Positions 20,884 through 24,561 of a stretch of 24,561 nucleotides of DNA are shown piece by piece. Numbering within the stretch: position 1 is the first letter of the stretch; every line of letters starts with the position of its first letter. The notes beneath the pieces were generated by a model, which did no database searches, was not told where the DNA came from, and saw only the letters and a list, made by a program, of their open reading frames with translations. The stretch comes from an uncultured Agathobaculum sp. (lineage in GTDB: Bacteria; Bacillota; Clostridia; Oscillospirales; Butyricicoccaceae), in NCBI GenBank assembly GCA_934504345.1, contig CAKSVR010000034.1:1-24561 (forward strand), read 5' to 3'. The position numbers and the translations under genes are program-made.

Positions 20884-21921
20884 TCACTCCGTCAGCGGCA
20901 TAACGTCCGCAGGACGGACGTACAATGCCAGCTTTTCCGTATCCGCCAGCGCCGCCCACGCCGCTTTGTCAAGCTCCCAGCGGAGCATTCCCGCGCCTGC
21001 TGTTTGAAGCATCACGACCGTTGAAAACGGATTTTCGACTACGCGCTCGACCGTACACGGAATGGCGTTCTCTGTACCCTCTGCGGTGAAGTAATGCGCC
21101 CGAATACCGACATAAGCGGTGTTTTCCGGCACGTTCAGCGCGGTTTTCAGGGACACGCCCCAGTCTTTGCATAACAATGTGCCGTCCGGCTGTACCTTGG
21201 CGGGCGAAATGTTCTTGCAGCCGGAAATCAGCGCCGCGCCCATGGTCGCCGGTGCGCGGAACAGCTCTTTGACGGTTTCTTTCGGGTCAGACTTTCCCCG
21301 GTTCAGCACGCAGACCGTATCGCACAGGCGGTAGACCTCGTCGCGGTTGTGCGTAACGAACAGCGTGCCGCACGGAATGGTTTGGAGGATGTCCGCGAGC
21401 TCGAGCTCGACCTGCCATTTCAGGTAGGCATCCAGCGCAGAAAACGGCTCGTCGAGCAGTACGAGCTCGGGCTGTCCGACAAGGATGCGCGCCAGCGCGC
21501 ACCGCTGCTGCTGACCACCGGAAAGCTGGCTCGGACGGCTGTTCTCCAGACCCTCGAGGCGGAATGCGTGCAGGACCTCGCGCACCGCCTGTTCGCGCTC
21601 GGCTTTCGGGCGGGCGTGTGCACCTGCGCGGATGTTCTGCTCCACTGTCATGTGCGGGAACAGCGCGTACTGCTGGAACAGATAGCCGACCTTTCTCTTT
21701 TGCGGCGGCAGGTCGATCTTTTTGTCGCTGTCGAACAGCACGCGCCCGTTCAGCTCGATATGGCCCTTATCCGGCCTCACGATGCCCGCGATGCACTTCA
21801 AGGTCATGCTCTTTCCGCAGCCGGAAGCACCCAGCAGCGCCATGACCTCACGCTCGGCGGTGAAATGCACGTTCAGGTGAAAATCACCGAGCGTTTTCTC
21901 GATATTAACGATCAGTGCCAT
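20884..21921 (-). CDS. modC: Molybdate ABC transporter ATP-binding protein
   Basis: ModC powers molybdate (or tungstate) import at the inner face of the membrane. The 345-residue protein has Walker A GASGCGKS (31-38), the Q-loop LFQQYALFPHMTV, signature LSGGQQQR (133-140), Walker B LVLLDEPFSALD, and a C-terminal oxyanion-binding TOBE-like region (YVGIRAHYF...). ATG 21921 is chosen because the protein then starts at the first strand (MALIVNIEKTL) and AAAGGAG lies 10 nt upstream; longer upstream frames run antisense-like inside modB. It overlaps modB by 10 bases. Confidence 0.93.
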   Translation of the reverse strand: MALIVNIEKTLGDFHLNVHFTAEREVMALLGASGCGKSMTLKCIAGIVRPDKGHIELNGRVLFDSDKKIDLPPQKRKVGYLFQQYALFPHMTVEQNIRAGAHARPKAEREQAVREVLHAFRLEGLENSRPSQLSGGQQQRCALARILVGQPELVLLDEPFSALDAYLKWQVELELADILQTIPCGTLFVTHNRDEVYRLCDTVCVLNRGKSDPKETVKELFRAPATMGAALISGCKNISPAKVQPDGTLLCKDWGVSLKTALNVPENTAYVGIRAHYFTAEGTENAIPCTVERVVENPFSTVVMLQTAGAGMLRWELDKAAWAALADTEKLALYVRPADVMPLTE

Positions 21922-22589
21922 GCCTTGCGCGCTCCTTTCTCCCGTTTTTCGAGCAGATTGACCGCCAGCAGCACCACCGCCGAGATGGCGAGGTTGACGA
22001 TCACCCATTTGAACGCCAGCGCATCGTCGTTCGTGCGCCAGAGCTGATACACGGTGGTGGAGATCGTCGCGGTGCGGCCGGGCGTGTAGCCCGCCACCAT
22101 CGAGGTCGCACCGTACTCACCGAGCGCCCGCGCGAACGCCAGCACTGTGCCCGCAAGGATGCCCTGTTTGCAGCACGGCATCCGCACCCGCCAGAAGATC
22201 CATGTGTTCGAGCGGCCGAGCGTGCGGCCCGCATCTGCGAGGGTTTCGTCAAAGCTCTCGAACGCGCCGCGCGCCGTGCGGTACATGAGCGGGAAAATGA
22301 CAACGGTCGTTGCGAAAATCGCTGACCACCAGACCATGGTCAGCTTGAGGTCGAAATGCGCCAGCGCCCACGCGCCGATGGCTCGTTTCGGGCCGAGCAC
22401 GCGCAGCAGCAGGTAGCCCACGACCGTCGGCGGCAGCACGAGCGGCAGCGTGAACAGCACATCGAGCACGCCTTTCAGTGCGCGCGGCAGCCGCGCGATG
22501 TAGTACGCCGCCGCGATGCCCACGAAGAAGATGATAACCGTGGAAATGAGCGCGATACGCAGTGAGTTATATAAAGGATACCAGTCCAT
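21912..22589 (-). CDS. modB: Molybdate ABC transporter permease
   Basis: A 225-residue membrane protein with five or more hydrophobic segments (starting RIALISTVIIFFVGIAAAYYIA and FTLPLVLPPTVVGYLLL) and the EAA coupling loop as DAGRTLGRSNTWIFWRV, followed by ARALGEYGATSMVAGYTPGRT, very typical of ModB. It forms the channel for ModA-delivered molybdate with ModC. AAGGAG lies 6 nt before ATG. It is separated from modA by a hairpin and overlaps modC. Confidence 0.93.
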   Translation of the reverse strand: MDWYPLYNSLRIALISTVIIFFVGIAAAYYIARLPRALKGVLDVLFTLPLVLPPTVVGYLLLRVLGPKRAIGAWALAHFDLKLTMVWWSAIFATTVVIFPLMYRTARGAFESFDETLADAGRTLGRSNTWIFWRVRMPCCKQGILAGTVLAFARALGEYGATSMVAGYTPGRTATISTTVYQLWRTNDDALAFKWVIVNLAISAVVLLAVNLLEKREKGARKAWH

Positions 22590-22610
22590 CGTATTCTCCT
22601 TGTTGCAAAT

Positions 22611-22638
22611 AAAGGCGAGAGATCGCTCTCCCGCCTTT
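22611..22638 (-). terminator. Intra-operon hairpin between modA and modB
   Basis: Minus strand AAAGGCGGGAGA-GCGA-TCTCTCGCCTTT, 12-bp stem with one G-U pair, then ATTTG. It lies in the 62-nt gap after modA. Partial termination or 3'-end protection here would give more ModA than ModB/ModC, as is usual for ABC importers. Confidence 0.75.
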
Positions 22639-22651
22639 CTATTGTATCAGG

Positions 22652-23518
22652 TTATGCCAGCGGCGTAAAGCCTACGCTCTCAAATACCTTGCCGGCCTCG
22701 TCGCCGGTGAGATACTCGAGGAATGCCTTGGCTTCGCCTGCGTGTGCGCTGTTCTTCAGCACAGCCGCCGGATAGATGACCTGACCGCACATCTCAGCGG
22801 TCGCCTCGTCCACGGTGGCAAGACCCGCAGAGAACGCATCGGTCGCGTAGATGATACCGCAGTCTACCGCGCCCTCGCTCACCTGCGTGGTGACTTCCTT
22901 AACGTTCGAGCCGTAGGTCAGCACACCGGAGGAAACCAGCGCAGCCTCGTCCAGACCGTAGTGCGCGAAGATCTTCTGGGTGTACTGGCCGACCGGAACG
23001 TCACTGTTGCCGATGGCGAGCAGCACATCGCTGCTCTTCAGCTTGTCCGCGAGATCGTCAAAGCTCTGCACACCCTTCGGGTTGCCCTCCGGTACGGCCA
23101 GCGTGACCTTGTTCTCGAGCAGATCGATACGGGTGCCGTCCAGCAGCTCGTCCAGACCGTCCGGGTTCTTGTCGGTGTCCTCGATGAGCGAGCCGTCCAG
23201 CGCGTTCATCTGCTTGGGCGCTGCGGAGATGAATACGTCGCAGTCCGCGCCCTCTTTAATCTGGGTGAGCAGGTCGCCGGAGGAGGCAAAGTTGAACGTC
23301 AGGGTGACGTTCGGGTCAACGCTCTTGTAGTCCTCCGCGATCTGGTTCAGCGTTTCCGTCATAGAGGCCGCCGCAAATACGGTCAGCTCAACCGATTCGC
23401 CGGTCTGGGTGCCGTCCGCCTTGGTGTCGGTGCTCTGCGATGCACCGCCACCGCAGCCGGTCAGCATGGCCAGCGACAGCGCTGCTGCCGCAAAACGTGC
23501 AAAACCGTTCTTTTTCAT
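22652..23518 (-). CDS. modA: Molybdate ABC transporter substrate-binding lipoprotein
   Basis: A 288-residue lipoprotein: signal peptide and lipobox LTGC (C22), a short Ser/Thr/Asp-rich linker, then the periplasmic-binding fold with ELTVFAAASMTETLNQIAEDY, FNFASSGDLLTQIKEGADCDVFISA, and DCGIIYATDAF, the standard ModA blocks. The serine in AAASM and SSG typically contacts the oxyanion. GGAG lies 8 nt before ATG. It follows yqeB by 16 nt. Molybdate versus tungstate preference cannot be read by eye. Confidence 0.94.
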   Translation of the reverse strand: MKKNGFARFAAAALSLAMLTGCGGGASQSTDTKADGTQTGESVELTVFAAASMTETLNQIAEDYKSVDPNVTLTFNFASSGDLLTQIKEGADCDVFISAAPKQMNALDGSLIEDTDKNPDGLDELLDGTRIDLLENKVTLAVPEGNPKGVQSFDDLADKLKSSDVLLAIGNSDVPVGQYTQKIFAHYGLDEAALVSSGVLTYGSNVKEVTTQVSEGAVDCGIIYATDAFSAGLATVDEATAEMCGQVIYPAAVLKNSAHAGEAKAFLEYLTGDEAGKVFESVGFTPLA

Positions 23519-23534
23519 GGGTATTGCTCCTTTT

Positions 23535-24326
23535 TCAGCCTAATTTGCGAGAGAAATGCAGCAGTGCTTCGAGCACGCCGCCGCCGACTGCCAGCGCCTT
23601 GTCCGAGGCCAGCATACAGTTTTTCGGCATTCCGCGCGGATCGACATCGCCGCACTTCATGCCCTCGAATACAGTCACGCCCGCCTGCAGACAGCCGCGC
23701 AGACAGCCGCCGATGACGGTTTTCATCGGCTTGCCTGCAACATACGCGATGGTTTCGCCCGCCTCGACCAGCTCACCGATGTCGTGGCAGGGCTCGAACA
23801 CGCCGTCCGCCGGTGCGCGCAGCACGCGCTCCTTATCGTAACCGCCGATGACACCGGGCACGCCCGTGTTCGGCAGCGGCGAACCCTCGTACAGCACCCG
23901 TCCGAGCGAATGTCCGCGCATGGTTTCGACTGCCGCATGGCAGTCCACGCCCGCCGTGAAGCCCGGGCCTACTGCAACGACCACCGGTGCATCCGTAATG
24001 TGCGTGCCGAGGTTTTTCTTCGCGAGGATGGCATCGACCATGCCGTCCGGGTGAAGTTCGCGCACGCAGTACGCCTCCGGATCGGCCAGCACCGCGATAA
24101 CGCCCTGCTCGGCAAGCACTTTCGCCTCTGCGGCATTTGCCGCACGCACAGCGCGGACGTTCTCCACCTCGGTTTCGCCGAGACGCAGCGCCTCCGAAAA
24201 ACATACCGTGCGCCGAATAGAGGTCGGCTGCGGCAGGTCGGTCAGCACCAGACGGATGCCCGCGCGGTGCAGGCGCAGCGCAATGCCGGTGGCGATGTCC
24301 CCCGCTCCGCGTATCACGACTAACAT
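23535..24326 (-). CDS. yqeB: Selenium-dependent molybdenum hydroxylase maturation protein, YqeB/EF2563 family
   Basis: A 263-residue protein starting VVIRGAGDIATGIALRLHRAG, a Rossmann-like motif that defines the EF2563/YqeB family, followed by TSIRRTVCFSEAL, DPEAYCVRELHPDGMVDAILAKKN, VAVGPGFTAGVDCHAAVETMRGH and a C-terminal biotinyl-like region (RVLRAPADGVFEPCHDIGELVEAGETI). Family members co-occur with orphan selD and selenium-dependent molybdenum hydroxylases (established by comparative genomics); their exact reaction is unknown. It is first in the yqeB-modA-modB-modC-moaA run, with a strong promoter and GGGAGGG 6 nt before ATG. yqeC and the hydroxylase are presumably elsewhere or beyond the window. 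Confidence 0.88.
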   Translation of the reverse strand: MLVVIRGAGDIATGIALRLHRAGIRLVLTDLPQPTSIRRTVCFSEALRLGETEVENVRAVRAANAAEAKVLAEQGVIAVLADPEAYCVRELHPDGMVDAILAKKNLGTHITDAPVVVAVGPGFTAGVDCHAAVETMRGHSLGRVLYEGSPLPNTGVPGVIGGYDKERVLRAPADGVFEPCHDIGELVEAGETIAYVAGKPMKTVIGGCLRGCLQAGVTVFEGMKCGDVDPRGMPKNCMLASDKALAVGGGVLEALLHFSRKLG

Positions 24327-24357
24327 ATATTTCCCTCCCGTTATATTTCTAAAACTA

Positions 24358-24374
24358 CAACGATTGTCAACGAT
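24358..24374. promoter_or_regulatory. Direct repeat at the yqeB transcription start (possible operator)
   Basis: CAACGAT-TGT-CAACGAT (plus strand) lies directly downstream of the -10, covering the expected start of transcription. A regulator bound here would block the operon. The regulator is unknown and no ModE gene is in the window. Confidence 0.4.
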
Positions 24375-24375
24375 G

Positions 24376-24404
24376 ATTATAGCCTATCCCTTTGGGGAAG
24401 TCAA
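24376..24404 (-). promoter_or_regulatory. Promoter of the yqeB-modABC-moaA operon
   Basis: Minus strand TTGACT (24399-24404), 17-nt spacer, TATAAT (24376-24381): close to the sigma-A consensus. The leader to ATG 24326 is about 43 nt. Confidence 0.8.
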
Positions 24405-24459
24405 TGTTTTTTCCGTGCGAATAGTGTGATATACTGCTATTGTATAATAATGATATAAC

Positions 24460-24542
24460 CGTAGGGCGGGGTGCCCTCACCCCGCCGCACATAACAAAAG
24501 CATAACCTTTAAAAAGGCGGGGTGTGGGCACCCCGCCCAACG
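24460..24542. repeat. 83-bp palindromic intergenic element, copy 2
   Basis: It starts CGTAGGGCGGGGTGCCCTCA, identical over its first 28 bases to the copy at 5243-5326, and ends CCGCCCAACG, one base off the perfect inverse end. It has two 9-bp hairpins, GGCGGGGTG-CCCT-CACCCCGCC and GGCGGGGTG-TGGG-CACCCCGCC. It sits upstream of the yqeB promoter; nothing else is seen to the window end. Confidence 0.85.
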
Positions 24543-24561
24543 GAGAAGAACATAAAAGGTG

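Overview
The window looks like a chromosome segment from a GC-rich, spore-forming or spore-derived member of the class Clostridia (Oscillospirales-like gut Firmicute; the family cannot be fixed from sequence alone). The grounds are: a fused ispH-rpsA reading frame; the clostridial order scpA-scpB-DUF2953-ytfJ-dacF-rluB; the sporulation-linked genes ytfJ and dacF; strong AGGAGG-type ribosome sites; and sigma-A promoters with 17-nt spacers. No tRNA, rRNA, CRISPR array, transposase or phage gene was seen.

Layout. (1) 1-9557, all minus strand: a housekeeping run starting from a good promoter at 9631-9659. It encodes an M50 site-2 protease-like membrane protein, ScpA, ScpB, a DUF2953 protein, YtfJ, a DacF-type D,D-carboxypeptidase, RluB, an RpiR/SIS regulator, an HI0933-family flavoprotein, cytidylate kinase, a PlsC-type acyltransferase, and the IspH-S1 fusion, cut by the window edge. 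Many junctions overlap by ATGA, TTGA or TGATG, implying translational coupling. (2) 9784-11621, plus strand: a short KdpD-like sensor kinase and its KdpE-like regulator, with no kdpFABC nearby. (3) 11622-11997: a 376-bp gene-free gap packed with hairpins, including two near-identical terminators. (4) 11998-16000, minus strand: a membrane-anchored NodB polysaccharide deacetylase, a small zinc-ribbon protein, a collagen-like protein with 37 Gly-X-Y triplets, and an upstream family-2 glycosyltransferase with a TPR-like C-terminus. (5) 16105-17142, plus strand: selD. (6) 17143-17843: a 700-bp gene-free gap holding two inverted copies, plus a fragment of a third, of a roughly 170-bp repeat. (7) 17844-24326, minus strand: a molybdenum block in the transcription order yqeB, modA, modB, modC, moaA, [repeat], MOSC protein, MoeA-like protein with a C-terminal cysteine cluster, mogA.

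The right third fits a known theme: selD next to yqeB and molybdate uptake/cofactor genes is the signature of selenium-dependent molybdenum hydroxylase maturation (the 'orphan SelD' context). ModABC imports molybdate, MoaA/MogA and the MoeA-like protein belong to molybdopterin synthesis and metal insertion, the MOSC protein is a candidate sulfur or selenium handler, and SelD plus YqeB would supply and place selenium. The hydroxylase itself, moaC, moaE and selA/selB are not in the window.

The most interesting non-gene signals are: an 84-bp double-hairpin element present at both ends of the window (5243-5326 and 24460-24542); the repeat lying in sense orientation behind both selD and mogA; the hairpin array at 11714-11990; and the glycosyltransferase-collagen pair. 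Identities are read from motifs by eye; no database search was run.
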